DNA from: Bacillota bacterium
Lineage (GTDB): Bacteria > Bacillota > Bacilli > Alicyclobacillales > SLC66
Assembly (NCBI GenBank): GCA_021846285.1
Contig: JAJZCB010000019.1
Coordinates: 1-48,037, forward strand
Direction of reading: 5' to 3'
DNA: 48,037 bases
Positions within the stretch are counted from its first letter, which is position 1. Each line of letters starts with the position of its first letter. The notes under the pieces were generated by a model, which made no database searches, was not told the origin of the DNA, and saw nothing but the letters and a program-made list of their open reading frames with translations. Made by a program: the position numbers and the translations under genes. Of the stretch, positions 25,951 to 35,203 are shown one piece after another.

Positions 25951-28253
25951 CCGCCCAAGCGGGTCATCTGAACGCGCGGATGCGACCGCAGATAAGGCTG
26001 CAGCCCGCTGCGCAGAGCTCCCGTGCCCTTGCCATGGATCAACGAAACCTGATGATACCCGGCCAGGATCGCCCGGTCCAGATATTGGTCGATTTCGCGA
26101 ATTGCCTCCTCTACCGTAGCGCCGCGGATATCCAGCGCTGGTTTCACGCTCTCCGAGCTCCGAACGACGCGCGCTGCCGGGTTTTCTACTTTATCCGCCC
26201 GTCTTAGCAACTCCACCTGGGAATGTTCCACTTTTAGCTTCATCATGCCGATGGCCACCAGAATCTCCCGGCTGTCCACTGGAATGTCAAGAACGGTGCC
26301 TTTTTGTCCCCCGAGGGACAATACCCGCACTTCATCGCCCACTTGAACGGGCTGTGGCCGTTTCGAGCGCACAGCCGTCGGCAACGTGGAAGCCGGAGTC
26401 AACCCTTCCAGACGTTTGCGCGCTTCTGTGAGTTGATGATCTTTCACCAACACCCCCGCATCTCGCAATTCCCGCAGTTCCCTCAAGATCATCTCCGCTT
26501 CTGCCCTGGCTTTGCGGACCTGAGCGCGCAGTTCGTCCTGCGCCTGTCGTTTGCGACGCTCGCGCTCCTCCTGTTCGCTCAGCTTTTCGTCCAGCAACTC
26601 CTGTTCGAGCGCCTGCGCGCGAACGCGAGTTTCGCGCAGCAATTCCTCCTCTTTCGCTGCGGCGCCTACGCTCGCCTGCAGTTTTGCGATCAGATCCTCC
26701 ACCCTGACGTCGCTGGTGGACAGTTTGTCAACCGCAGTATCAATGATCGCCGCTGGCAAGCCGAGACGGCGGGCGATCGCAAATGCGTTGGAACGCCCCG
26801 GAATGCCCATCAGCAGGCGATACGTCGGCGCCAGGGTTTCTACGTCAAATTCCATACTGGCATTCACCGTGCGAGGCGTGGTGTACGCATACGCCTTCAG
26901 TTCGCTGTAGTGAGTTGTCGCTGCGACGCAAATGTCTCTCGCATGCAGATAGTCAAGAATCGCCATCGCCAGTGCGGCCCCTTCTGTAGGATCCGTACCT
27001 GCTCCGAGTTCATCGAACAGGAGCAACGATCGTTCGCTGGCGACGCCCAGAACATGGACAATGTTTTTCATATGGCTGGAAAACGTTGAAAGACTCTGTT
27101 CAATGCTCTGTTCATCGCCAATATCGGCAAAAACTTCGGTGAACAGCCCAATTTCTGTGCCCTCAAGAGCCGGTAGATAAAGGCCGGACAACGCCATCAA
27201 CACAAATACGCCCACAGTCTTCAAAGTCACCGTTTTGCCGCCCGTATTGGGCCCCGTAATGACCAAAGCCTGAAAATCGTCGCCTAGACGGACATTGAGC
27301 GGCACCACATGCTGCTGATCGAGAAGTGGGTGACGCCCCGCCCGGATACGCAACTGCGGTCGGTTTGTCATGATCGGCCGTACGGCCCGCAGAGCATGCG
27401 CATAACGAGCTCGCGCGACCGCGAAATCGATTGTTGCCACTGCTCCTACAGCCGCTTCGAGCGCCACTGCATGCGTCGCCACAATGCCTGACAGACGGAT
27501 GAGAATCCGTTCCACCTCTTTGATTTCCTCGAGTTCTTGCCGACGCAACTCATTGCCAAGTACAAGAACTCTATCGGGTTCTACAAATACCGTTGACCCC
27601 GATGCCGATACATCGTGAATGACACCCCGAATCTGACTTTGACTGTCAGCGCGAACAGCCAGACAGTACCGGTCGCCCCGCATGGTCACGATGTTGTCCT
27701 GGAGATGCTTCTGCACTGTGGGTGAGCGAACCATCTCATCCAGAGTTCTCTTCATGCGCGCCTGTACAGACCGTATGTCTTGCCTCACACGGCGCAACCC
27801 TTCACTGGCGCGATCAAGTACTACTGCATCCTCGTCAATGCAAAACAGAATTTCGTCTTCGATTTCCTTCGCTACGGCAAGGTCTGATGCAGCCTGTACA
27901 AAATGCTCCATGGCCGCATCGGCCGCCAGATCCACAATCAATCTGTGCACTCGTCGAGCCCGATTCGCGGTAATCCCAATGGCAACCAGATCAACAGCGC
28001 CGACAACGGCGCCAAGCCGCGCTTTTGCGACGGACGTTCGGATATCGGACGTGTCCGCTAACGGCGGGGCGCCCTTGCGACGGTAAAAGGTCTCCCCTTC
28101 CCCGGTCATGGCAAGGGCAAGGTCCACCGCGGGCAAATCCGGGAGCGGCTCCATGCGCTCCGCAAGTTCCCTGCCATAGGGAGTCAAGCACAAATCAACC
28201 ACTTGAGTCCGAATCCTGCCATACTCAAGCAGGCGCAACACGCGTTCATTCAT
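25905..28253 (-). CDS. mutS2: Endonuclease MutS2
   Basis: This 782-residue MutS-family ATPase lacks the mismatch-recognition domain. The core has Walker A GPNTGGKT (334-341), Walker B SLLLFDELGAGTDP and the ATTHYSELKAYA switch. A long charged coiled coil follows (about 520-620). A KOW-like segment (PVQVGDEVRVLSLGGQKG) leads to the C-terminal Smr nuclease domain with LDIRG and HGKGTGALR. MutS2 is linked to suppression of recombination and to rescue of collided ribosomes. In B. subtilis mutSB follows the zapA-yshB genes, matching this order. Confidence 0.96.
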   Translation of the reverse strand: MNERVLRLLEYGRIRTQVVDLCLTPYGRELAERMEPLPDLPAVDLALAMTGEGETFYRRKGAPPLADTSDIRTSVAKARLGAVVGAVDLVAIGITANRARRVHRLIVDLAADAAMEHFVQAASDLAVAKEIEDEILFCIDEDAVVLDRASEGLRRVRQDIRSVQARMKRTLDEMVRSPTVQKHLQDNIVTMRGDRYCLAVRADSQSQIRGVIHDVSASGSTVFVEPDRVLVLGNELRRQELEEIKEVERILIRLSGIVATHAVALEAAVGAVATIDFAVARARYAHALRAVRPIMTNRPQLRIRAGRHPLLDQQHVVPLNVRLGDDFQALVITGPNTGGKTVTLKTVGVFVLMALSGLYLPALEGTEIGLFTEVFADIGDEQSIEQSLSTFSSHMKNIVHVLGVASERSLLLFDELGAGTDPTEGAALAMAILDYLHARDICVAATTHYSELKAYAYTTPRTVNASMEFDVETLAPTYRLLMGIPGRSNAFAIARRLGLPAAIIDTAVDKLSTSDVRVEDLIAKLQASVGAAAKEEELLRETRVRAQALEQELLDEKLSEQEERERRKRQAQDELRAQVRKARAEAEMILRELRELRDAGVLVKDHQLTEARKRLEGLTPASTLPTAVRSKRPQPVQVGDEVRVLSLGGQKGTVLDIPVDSREILVAIGMMKLKVEHSQVELLRRADKVENPAARVVRSSESVKPALDIRGATVEEAIREIDQYLDRAILAGYHQVSLIHGKGTGALRSGLQPYLRSHPRVQMTRLGGQGEGGGGVTVVELR

Positions 28254-28363
28254 CGTCTACTCACTTCCCGCGCCGATCGGTGCACGATCGTCACATGATC
28301 TCATGATTCCCTGCCGTTCGGGAAACACTACAGCAAGCGGACATACATGGAGGTGAATCATAG

Positions 28364-28702
28364 ATGCTCGGAACAATCGTCCGATTCGTCGTTTCCGCTC
28401 TTGTCCTGATGTTCATTGACCTGATAGACCCTGGGTTCCACGTCTCGGGATTCTGGACCGCAATACTTGCAGCCGTGGTAATCGCAGCCATCGGTTGGGT
28501 CTTTGAACGTGTCTTCGGTCAAAACATCTCACCTTACGGTAGGGGGTTGATCGGATTCCTTGTCGGCGCCGTCGTTATCTTCCTGGCCCAGGCGATCGTG
28601 CCAGGTATGCATGTTACAGTGCTCGGCGCATTGCTCGCGTCGCTCATCATTGGGATCGTGGACCTCTTTGTTCCTACCACCATGCGCAGCGCCAAGGATT
28701 AG
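28364..28702 (+). CDS. Small membrane protein of the YvlD/phage-holin-like family
   Basis: This 112-residue protein has four hydrophobic segments, including LIGFLVGAVVIFLAQAIVPGMHV, and a short polar C-terminus. Length and the SALVLMFIDLIDPGFHV N-terminal block fit the group annotated as phage holin family or YvlD-like. GGAGGTGA precedes the ATG. It is a lone plus-strand gene between minus-strand mutS2 and cvpA, where polX would be expected in B. subtilis. No phage genes lie nearby, so a lysis role is unlikely. Confidence 0.75.
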   Translation: MLGTIVRFVVSALVLMFIDLIDPGFHVSGFWTAILAAVVIAAIGWVFERVFGQNISPYGRGLIGFLVGAVVIFLAQAIVPGMHVTVLGALLASLIIGIVDLFVPTTMRSAKD

Positions 28703-28793
28703 TCGGCGACGACTCAATAAGGGCAAGACCTGCAGCGGCACAGGCGGGAACGGACCCAGTCCACACTCCTGCCTGCCTGCCTGCACTGCCGCC

Positions 28794-29348
28794 CTACAGG
28801 CCGCCTTCTATTTTGACGAGTTCACGAACGGGCTGGCGGAACATCGGCGCCAGCGCGGAGTGGCGAATCTGCGTCTTGACCGGCGACATCGGCAGATAGG
28901 AGGCAACACTGATCAACACTGCAATTAACAGGAAAGCAACCACCACCCCAGCAGCGAGCCCGGTTACCCGGTTCACAAATGACAACACCGGAAGACTGAA
29001 CACAGTTCCTAACAAATGACCCGCATAACGAATGACGATGAGAGAAATGTAAAATACAATGCCGAACGACAGGGCGCTCGCTATCGCCTGCGAAAGCGTG
29101 GCTACAGTGTTGCCGGTGTTAAACAGACCAAGCGCCGGTACTACTGACGGGGAGGACACGTGCTTCAGAACAGTCGCGCGCAACCAGTGATCCAGAGTCG
29201 GCGTGAGCAGACCGTGGAACTGCCAGGCGGACACATAGGCGATTACAGTGCCAAAAAGCCGTACTAACTGCGCGACAAATCCTGTTCTGTAGCCATCCCA
29301 GGCACTAAACAGCAAAACAGCGACAATAACCCAATCAGCAATATCCAT
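28794..29348 (-). CDS. CvpA family membrane protein
   Basis: This 184-residue protein has four membrane segments: MDIADWVIVAVLLFSAWDGYRTG at the N-terminus, a second and third around 85-115, and a fourth near 135-155 with the GLAAGVVVAFLLIAVLIS block. It corresponds in position and type to YshB of B. subtilis, next to zapA. The family is named after an E. coli colicin V production gene, and its molecular role is not settled. It follows zapA after about 30 bases, likely in one transcript. Confidence 0.85.
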   Translation of the reverse strand: MDIADWVIVAVLLFSAWDGYRTGFVAQLVRLFGTVIAYVSAWQFHGLLTPTLDHWLRATVLKHVSSPSVVPALGLFNTGNTVATLSQAIASALSFGIVFYISLIVIRYAGHLLGTVFSLPVLSFVNRVTGLAAGVVVAFLLIAVLISVASYLPMSPVKTQIRHSALAPMFRQPVRELVKIEGGL

Positions 29349-29378
29349 ATCACATATCCCCTTATCGCGGGGTAACCA

Positions 29379-29648
29379 TCACGACCTCGCTTCTTCTTCC
29401 AAAGCATCAAGCAATGTCTCGTATTCTCTCGCGATATCATCGTATTCCTGCGCTAGGTTCAAAGCCGTCAGGACCGCCAGAGTCTGTAAATCCAGGCGCG
29501 GATTCTGCGCGAACAGCGCATTCATCTTCTCATCGACAAGCGCGGCAAGGCGCGTCAGGCGTTCGGGCGAGGTGGGCCCCCGCAACGTGTAGACCTGTCC
29601 GAATATATCAACTTTGACGCGATTTTGCCCCTCATCCACATAAGCCAC
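29379..29648 (-). CDS. zapA: Cell division protein ZapA
   Basis: This 89-residue protein has an N-terminal beta-rich region (RVKVDIFGQVYTLRGPTSPE) and a long helix ending in an acidic coiled coil, the standard ZapA plan. ZapA binds FtsZ and bundles protofilaments at the division site. The order pheS-pheT-zapA-cvpA-mutS2 agrees with B. subtilis except that rnhC is absent. A 258-base spacer before it holds the second structured repeat. Confidence 0.92.
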   Translation of the reverse strand: MAYVDEGQNRVKVDIFGQVYTLRGPTSPERLTRLAALVDEKMNALFAQNPRLDLQTLAVLTALNLAQEYDDIAREYETLLDALEEEARS

Positions 29649-29754
29649 CTCCGCACGCTTGTCTATTCGCGATTGGAGTGCAAATTCCTGCTTCTGCTGG
29701 CTGGCAAAGAACGGCTTGGTGGCCTCTATCTCGGAAAATCGATCGTCTCTGCCC

Positions 29755-29907
29755 GCCGGAATCGTATGCTGCGCCGCTTCTCAAACACGGCTGCGCCGAA
29801 CTCGCCTCGGCACAGCATACGATTCCGGCCAAGCGGGTTTTTCTTCCCGGTTGTTGGTGGCGCGAAGCGCTTTGGATTTTGCTTCGCAAAACTCAGACAT
29901 GAGAGTC
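29755..29907. repeat. Structured intergenic repeat, copy 2
   Basis: A perfect 17-bp inverted repeat (29755-29771 with 29813-29829) surrounds a 41-base loop that differs from copy 1 at a single base. Of the 17 aligned stem pairs, four differ from copy 1 and every change is matched on the other arm (two G-C to A-T, one A-T to G-C, one G-C to C-G). The tail with TTTTGC-TTC-GCAAAA (29875-29907) is nearly identical to copy 1 and reaches the pheT stop codon. On the transcribed strand both copies follow a gene end and precede the next start. Confidence 0.85.
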
Positions 29908-32357
29908 TATGCGCGCAATGAAGCGCCGTAAGCGATTGTTAGGGCGTCGAGAACGGCCGCCATGGGTTGTTGCAAGTCTTCATCTGTAAGCGTCCGTTCC
30001 CGCGACCGAAAAGAGAGACGCAAGGCGACACTCTTCTCCTCTATGCCCACATGCTCTCCGGTATAAACGTCGAACACCCGCACATCATCGAGAAGCGGCC
30101 CAGCCACTGACCGCACTGCGGTAAGCAATTCACTGACTGGCAATGCGCGATTGACGACCAGGGCCAAGTCGCGCAGAGTACCGGGAAAGCGCGGCAACTC
30201 CACAACATGGAGACGTTCGCGGATCAGAGGCAACAGCGCCTCCACCGATAACTCGAAATAGAAGGCGTCAGTCAGCTCCATTCCAAAATCCGCACATGCC
30301 TCCTGGTGCAATTTCCCGATCAAACCAACCTGAGATCCTGCCGCCGAGATGTCTGCGGACTGCCCCCCATGCAGAAACGGAGCCCTCGAACGAGTGTATT
30401 GCGCCGCAGCGTCCACTCCAATTCGCTTGAGCAGACTCTCGACCATGCCCTTTACGTCAAAGAAGTCAACGCTCCGCGATTCACCATGAGGCGACGGCGC
30501 CTGGACTTGCCCGATCAGCAAACCCGCGATCACTCTGCGTTCTGTCGGTTGTTTTTGCAGCGGCAGAGATTCAGAAAGATATACTGTGCCGATTTCAAAC
30601 AGACGCAGATCGAGCTGCCGTCTGTTGACGTTGTATTCGGCAACCTCGAGCAAAGAAGGCAGCATCATCGTGCGAAGCACGCTCCGTTCCTCCGACAGGG
30701 GATGCAGCAGAGGAATCATGCGACTCAATTCGTCGTCGGGTTGCAGCCGCATGCGTTCCGCCACTGTCGGAGAGACAAAGGAATAGGTGACCACTTGCTG
30801 CATCCCGAGTGCGATCAGATGATCTGTCGCCATTCGTGTCAGCTGTTGCTCATTAGACAGTCCACCCGCAGTGAGTGAACCTACAATCATGGTGGCAGGA
30901 ATATGGTCATACCCGATCAGACGGGCGATTTCCTCTATCAGATCCTCTTCAATGCGGATATCCGGCCTGCGCGACGGCACATCCACCAGAACAGTTCCAT
31001 TCTCTTCGCGAGCCGCAAACTGGAGACGTTCACACACGGACAGTATCTGTCCGGCGTCGACTGTAAAGCCTAGCACAGCGGTGGCGCGAGCAGCCCTCAC
31101 GGCGACTTGCCGGACAGCATCGTGTCCCGTGTTCGCATCCGCCAGCGCCGCTCCCGCAAGCCGCGGCCCACTGGCGATCGCGCCGCCTCCATACTCGCAC
31201 AGAAGTTCCACAGCGCGAGCCAGCGCCGGCAGCGTCACCGCCGGATCGATCCCTTTTTCAAACCTCGTTCCGGCCTCGGACCGCAGTTGCAGCCGCTTGC
31301 CAGTGCGCCGTGTTTGCAGCGGATCAAAGAGCGCCGACTCGATCACGACGGCGCGTGTGTTTGCGGTCACTTCACTGCTCTCCCCGCCCATCACCCCCGC
31401 CAGACCAAGCGCCTTTTCAGGATCGGCGATCACAGTCATGGCGGGTTCAAGGGCGCGCGTCTGACCGTCAAGGGTAACAAGCGCTTCATCTCTCTGCGCG
31501 TCGCGGACGATGATATGCCCGCCCGCTATCGCGTTATAGTCAAACGCGTGCAGCGGCTGTCCCCATTCAAACATGACGTAATTGGTAATATCGACGATGT
31601 TGTTGATGGGCCTCACACCGACCGCGAGCAGCCGCATTTGCATCCATAGGGGCGAAGGGCGCAAAGACAAGCCGGAGACCACCTGGGCTGAGTATGCCAT
31701 ACACCTGTCCGTCGCGACCTCCACGGTTAACGGCAGCTTGTCCTGCGGCGGCGTCCGCAGTTCAGGCGCCTTAATGCTGACTTCGCGGCCATAGAGCGCC
31801 GCAACCTCGTAAGCCACCCCGCGCAGCGAGAGGCAATCGCTGCGGTTCGGAGTCAGTTCGAGTTCCATGACCATGTCGCTGAGTTCCAGGTATTCGACGA
31901 TACTCTCGCCCACAGGAGCGTCGGCGGGCAGGACGAAGATGCCCGTTGTCTGATCCTTCGGCAGCAGTCGCACATCAAGACCCAATTCAGACGCGGAACA
32001 GATCATGCCTTCCGACGCTACTCCGCGCAGCGTGGATTTTCCAATCGGCCCCTGCGGCAGACGCGCCCCGACCAGAGCGACAGGCACCCGCTGACCTGCG
32101 GCAACATTGGCCGCCCCACAGACAATGGTCAGATCCTCCGCCGCACCGACTGCAACCGTGCAAACACGCAGCCGATCCGCGTTTGGGTGCTGCTCCGCAG
32201 ACTTGACATGCCCGACGACCACATTTTCGACGCCCGCTGCCACAGGCGCCAGAGATTCCACCGGAATGCCCGCGTTTGTCAAATCCTCCGCCACTTGTTG
32301 CGGAGTCAATCCCTGCAAATCCACGTATTGGGAGAGCCAGTTCCACGTAATTTTCAT
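29907..32357 (-). CDS. pheT: Phenylalanyl-tRNA synthetase beta subunit
   Basis: This 816-residue subunit has the full bacterial domain order. The N-terminal strand MKITWNWLSQYVD is followed by the tRNA-binding EMAP-like domain (VVVGHVKSAEQHPNADRLRVCTV), the B3/B4 editing region (LELTPNRSDCLSLRGVAYE), B5, the catalytic-like core and a C-terminal anticodon-binding fold (RFPGTLRDLALVV). With PheS it forms the alpha2-beta2 enzyme charging tRNA-Phe. It follows pheS after ten bases and shares its T-box control. Confidence 0.97.
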   Translation of the reverse strand: MKITWNWLSQYVDLQGLTPQQVAEDLTNAGIPVESLAPVAAGVENVVVGHVKSAEQHPNADRLRVCTVAVGAAEDLTIVCGAANVAAGQRVPVALVGARLPQGPIGKSTLRGVASEGMICSASELGLDVRLLPKDQTTGIFVLPADAPVGESIVEYLELSDMVMELELTPNRSDCLSLRGVAYEVAALYGREVSIKAPELRTPPQDKLPLTVEVATDRCMAYSAQVVSGLSLRPSPLWMQMRLLAVGVRPINNIVDITNYVMFEWGQPLHAFDYNAIAGGHIIVRDAQRDEALVTLDGQTRALEPAMTVIADPEKALGLAGVMGGESSEVTANTRAVVIESALFDPLQTRRTGKRLQLRSEAGTRFEKGIDPAVTLPALARAVELLCEYGGGAIASGPRLAGAALADANTGHDAVRQVAVRAARATAVLGFTVDAGQILSVCERLQFAAREENGTVLVDVPSRRPDIRIEEDLIEEIARLIGYDHIPATMIVGSLTAGGLSNEQQLTRMATDHLIALGMQQVVTYSFVSPTVAERMRLQPDDELSRMIPLLHPLSEERSVLRTMMLPSLLEVAEYNVNRRQLDLRLFEIGTVYLSESLPLQKQPTERRVIAGLLIGQVQAPSPHGESRSVDFFDVKGMVESLLKRIGVDAAAQYTRSRAPFLHGGQSADISAAGSQVGLIGKLHQEACADFGMELTDAFYFELSVEALLPLIRERLHVVELPRFPGTLRDLALVVNRALPVSELLTAVRSVAGPLLDDVRVFDVYTGEHVGIEEKSVALRLSFRSRERTLTDEDLQQPMAAVLDALTIAYGASLRA

Positions 32358-32367
32358 GTCGTCACCC

Positions 32368-33396
32368 CTAGCGCGTCAGCGTTGCGAACTGTTCAAGCAG
32401 ACGAACATCGTTCAGGTAAAATTGCCGGATATCCTCCACTTGATAGGAGAGCATGGCGATGCGTTCGACGCCCATGCCGATGGCGAATCCCGTGAGTGAA
32501 CTCGTATCGTATCCGCCCGCTTCCAGTACATGTGGGTGAACCATGCCGCAACCAAGTATTTCGATCCAGCCCGTATGTTTGCATGTCGAACAACCATCGC
32601 CGTGGCAGTAGATGCAGCGGATGTCCATCTCCGCGCTCGGTTCGGTGAAGGGAAAGAAGCTCGGGCGCAAACGGATCTCCTGATCGGCCCCAAACAAATC
32701 GCGGGCAAACTGCAACAGTATTCCTTTCAGGTCGCTCATCCGGATCCCGTGGTCCACGACCAGCGCCTCAATCTGCATGAAGGCGTGCGAATGTGTCGCA
32801 TCGTCATCATCCCGTCTGTACACACGGCCCGGCACCACGATCCGAATCGGCGTCTCCGGACACCTGCGCTCCAGCGTGCGAGCCTGCACAGGCGATGTGT
32901 GCGTCCGCAGCAGAATCTCTTCGGTCAAGTAAAATGTGTCCTGCATGTCCCTGGCCGGGTGGTCCTTGGGCAGATTGAGCGCTTCGAAGTTGTAGCGGTC
33001 CAGTTCCACTTCGGGACCGTCCTCCACCGTGAACCCGAGGCCGATAAAGATGTCTTCAATCCGCCGGATGACCTTGCGGAGCGGATGTTCGGCGCCCAAG
33101 AAAGGCGTGCGCCCCGGAAGGGTTACGTCGATGGTCTCCGTTTTCTCGCGCAGCGCCGCCTGGTGACTCTCCAGTTCCGCCTTGCGCGCGGCGAACGCCT
33201 CTTCGAGAACGGCCCGAACTTCGTTGGCGTACTGTCCAACGACAGGCCGCTCCTCCGCAGACAGCGTCGCCATCCCTCTCAACACAGTCGCCAACTCACC
33301 TTTTTTGCCCAGATATTCAATACGCCACACTTCGAGATCCGAATCTCCGAGACGAGACAACGCTTCATCGCGCAGCGCCAACAGTTTGTCCTTCAA
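32368..33396 (-). CDS. pheS: Phenylalanyl-tRNA synthetase alpha subunit
   Basis: This 342-residue class II catalytic subunit has an N-terminal coiled coil (about 1-80) followed by class II motifs, with [12 protein letters not shown] and the C-terminal [14 protein letters not shown] block visible. The frame opens at a TTG at 33441. A second TTG at 33396, preceded by GGGGTGG at seven bases, gives the normal family N-terminus ([15 protein letters not shown]) and length. A CxxC...CxxC cluster ([16 protein letters not shown]) is notable and may bind zinc. Confidence 0.95.
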   Translation of the reverse strand: MKDKLLALRDEALSRLGDSDLEVWRIEYLGKKGELATVLRGMATLSAEERPVVGQYANEVRAVLEEAFAARKAELESHQAALREKTETIDVTLPGRTPFLGAEHPLRKVIRRIEDIFIGLGFTVEDGPEVELDRYNFEALNLPKDHPARDMQDTFYLTEEILLRTHTSPVQARTLERRCPETPIRIVVPGRVYRRDDDDATHSHAFMQIEALVVDHGIRMSDLKGILLQFARDLFGADQEIRLRPSFFPFTEPSAEMDIRCIYCHGDGCSTCKHTGWIEILGCGMVHPHVLEAGGYDTSSLTGFAIGMGVERIAMLSYQVEDIRQFYLNDVRLLEQFATLTR

Positions 33397-33455
33397 GCCT
33401 CTTCCACCCCATTCTGTGTGTCCTTCAGCCCGTATGGGCAACGTCGTATCGTGTG

Positions 33456-33530
33456 TCTTTCAAGCTCTGCTCCATTGCGTTTCATGTGTCTTTCAAGCTG
33501 CTCTATTGCGTTTCGTGTGTCAGTAAGCCT
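33456..33530. repeat. Imperfect tandem repeat between the Phe T-box and pheS
   Basis: Two and a half units of about 31-33 bases share TGTGTCTTTCAAGC and ATTGCGTTT. They lie in the roughly 210-base segment separating the T-box terminator from the pheS start, which is long for such a leader. No protein-like frame uses the transcribed strand here. Confidence 0.7.
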
Positions 33531-33604
33531 CTGGACTCTGGAGTCCGATCCCGCATCGTGTGTCTTTCGCCGTATCCGGCTATTCAGCCATTTGCGTCAG
33601 AAAG

Positions 33605-33889
33605 CACAAAAAAAGCTTTCGCCAAGGGACGAAAACTTCGTGGTACCACCCTTATTCGGAAGCTCCGCCATCATCGCCCGCGCCAAACGAGCTTACACTA
33701 TATTGGCCGCCGCCATGGGCGCTTCCCTCATGCATCCCTGTAACGCGGGATCTACGGATCTGCCTACTTCCAGTTCAGCACATCGCCTCACAAGTGAACT
33801 TCCCCTAGCGCCGCATGCGGCGCGCTTTCAGTCACGGCGCGCCATCCCTTGTACAAGGGCAAGCCAAGGTACTCTCTCAGTCATCGGTT
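33605..33889 (-). promoter_or_regulatory. T-box leader (phenylalanine) upstream of pheS-pheT
   Basis: On the reverse strand the T-box core AAGGGTGGTACCACGAAG (33636-33653) overlaps one arm of a terminator with a nine-pair stem (33613-33621 and 33630-33638), followed by a run of T residues. The Stem I region contains TTC at 33796-33798 in GAAGTTCACTTG, consistent with a phenylalanine specifier. Low charging of tRNA-Phe would favour readthrough into pheST. Confidence 0.9.
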
Positions 33890-33895
33890 TCCACC

Positions 33896-33924
33896 ATGAT
33901 ACAGCATGTGCGCCTCTCCCGCAA
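33896..33924 (-). promoter_or_regulatory. Promoter of the pheS T-box leader
   Basis: On the reverse strand TTGCGG (33919-33924) and TATCAT (33896-33901) are spaced by 17 bases, giving a start near 33889. The -35 box is imperfect, but the position at the head of the leader fits. Confidence 0.55.
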
Positions 33925-34004
33925 CCCTGCCCTGCAACCCTGAACATTTGCTCCTTCTGTTCTCTCCTGTTCTTCTGTCCCCGTCAATCCACCCTATGAC
34001 AGCG

Positions 34005-34406
34005 TCACTGTGTCCAATCATCCATCCGCAACCCTCGAACCCGCTCAAACTCCCGTGTGTTGTTCGTCACCAACACCACATCGAGCGACAGCGCATGTGC
34101 GGCGATGAGTGTGTCAAGCGGACCGAGAGGCCGCCCCTGAGCCTCTGATTCCGCCCGTATCTGCCCGTACACAACTGTCGCATCCACCGTAAATTCCGCA
34201 ATGTCGAGTGGCAAGAGGAACGCTTCCAGCGCGACCTGATTTCGTTCTTTGTGAACGCTTTTCGCGACGCCGTATTGCAACTCTGCGACAGTCATTACGG
34301 AAACACCGAGTTCTCCTGTGCGAAATGCGCGCATCCGGTTCACCAGCGTCTCTGACCGCCTTTTGATGACATAGATGCATATGTTCGTGTCAAGCATGTA
34401 GAGCAT
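34005..34406 (-). CDS. vapC: PIN-domain toxin VapC
   Basis: This 133-residue PIN-domain ribonuclease starts MLYMLDTNICIYVI. The acidic active-site residues are all visible: D6, E42 (TVAELQYG) and D98 (GPLDTLIAAHAL), plus the TNNTREF C-terminal strand. VapC toxins cut tRNA or rRNA and are held inactive by VapB. The frame extends upstream to 34502, but the ATG at 34406 overlaps the TGA of the antitoxin gene (TGATG), the usual coupled arrangement. The protein looks complete. Confidence 0.93.
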   Translation of the reverse strand: MLYMLDTNICIYVIKRRSETLVNRMRAFRTGELGVSVMTVAELQYGVAKSVHKERNQVALEAFLLPLDIAEFTVDATVVYGQIRAESEAQGRPLGPLDTLIAAHALSLDVVLVTNNTREFERVRGLRMDDWTQ

Positions 34407-34636
34407 CAGAATGGTTCCTCGCGTTGCTGTTCTGACGGTTGATCGCGCTCGCTCATATAATCGTCTGAGAACAAATCCAGGGATTGGGCCAATGAGTCCC
34501 ATGCGTCCTCCACAGGCAACAGCACCACGGCTTTCCCGACCCGTTTTACGTATACCTCCGTGCCGCCAAAACGAAATTCCTTGGGCAAACGAACCGCCTG
34601 GCTCCGACCAGTTTGAAACAGCTTTGCTCGCTCCAC
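34406..34636 (-). CDS. vapB: AbrB-type antitoxin VapB
   Basis: This 76-residue protein has an N-terminal SpoVT/AbrB-like DNA-binding fold (KLFQTGRSQAVRLPKEFRF) and an acidic C-terminus that would wrap the toxin. It starts at GTG, with GGGAGG eight bases before. A palindrome in the promoter (34656-34672) is the likely self-repression site for the VapBC complex. It is the first gene of the two-gene operon. Confidence 0.92.
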   Translation of the reverse strand: MERAKLFQTGRSQAVRLPKEFRFGGTEVYVKRVGKAVVLLPVEDAWDSLAQSLDLFSDDYMSERDQPSEQQREEPF

Positions 34637-34655
34637 GTCAACCGCCTCCCGAAAG

Positions 34656-34672
34656 TATATACCGAGTATATA
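34656..34672. promoter_or_regulatory. Palindromic operator of vapBC
   Basis: TATATAC-CGA-GTATATA is a perfect 7+3+7 palindrome about 20 bases before the vapB start. Its AT-rich arms could also contain the -10 box. Binding by VapB or VapBC here would give the autoregulation typical of the family. Confidence 0.65.
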
Positions 34673-34874
34673 TCATGCGCACAATTGATGCAATCTGCCG
34701 TTTCCTTGCCCCGACTGGAATCCAAAATGACCTCGCGTTTTGGCCGCGATAACACGCTGTTGTGTTCCAAGCTACGACCTGTCGCTTTGCCTTGGTGATC
34801 ACGCGCGCACCCGAAAGCCCATGGCCTGTTGCGCTCTCATCTCCTCAGCGCAGAACATGAATTTGCGTCATTTC

Positions 34875-34900
34875 GATTTGGTCAGATATAAGACCAAATC
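34875..34900. other. Perfect 9-bp hairpin in the vapB upstream gap
   Basis: GATTTGGTC and GACCAAATC flank an 8-base AT-rich loop. No T-run follows on either strand. Just before it, TTGCGTCATTT (34862-34872) repeats part of the stem-loop family seen further right. Nothing else is evident in the 34673-34964 gap. Confidence 0.45.
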
Positions 34901-34964
34901 ATCGTCTACACAAACTTGACTTCCAGGTACAACGGGAGCGTTGTGCTAAATAACTCCTATGCCG

Positions 34965-35144
34965 TCATCCGATGAATCTGCCGTTCCACAGAGCCAAGAA
35001 AGTCGTCCGTTCTCCGCTCCTGTTTTCTCGCCAGCATCTCTCCACATAATCACGGGATTTGCTGACGTCGTGACCAAATAGCCCATCGTAGATCAGATCA
35101 ACGTCGTTGCCCGCCATCTTGCGAATTTGAATGGATGAACCCAT
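34965..35144 (-). pseudogene. N-terminal fragment of a GNAT acetyltransferase
   Basis: A frame starting MGSSIQIRKMAGNDVDLIYDG and ending LALWNGRFIG at a TGA gives 59 residues that look like the first strands of a GNAT acetyltransferase. The acetyl-CoA-binding motif is missing. Neither a frameshift nor suppression of the stop restores a recognisable continuation in the next 100 bases, so the gene is truncated rather than interrupted by one change. Confidence 0.6.
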
Positions 35145-35203
35145 ATCGCCGCCTCTCGGTTCCCACCATTTCCTGCATTGACGACTCTGCAAACGCCATA
35201 ATT

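Noticed and set aside
33453-33743. Small plus-strand frames in the pheS leader repeat
   Set aside because: They repeat the same residues because of the tandem DNA repeat and have no ribosome sites.
32530-33999. A 489-codon plus-strand frame across pheS and its leader
   Set aside because: It is antisense to pheS and the T-box, and is low-complexity and Arg/His-rich.
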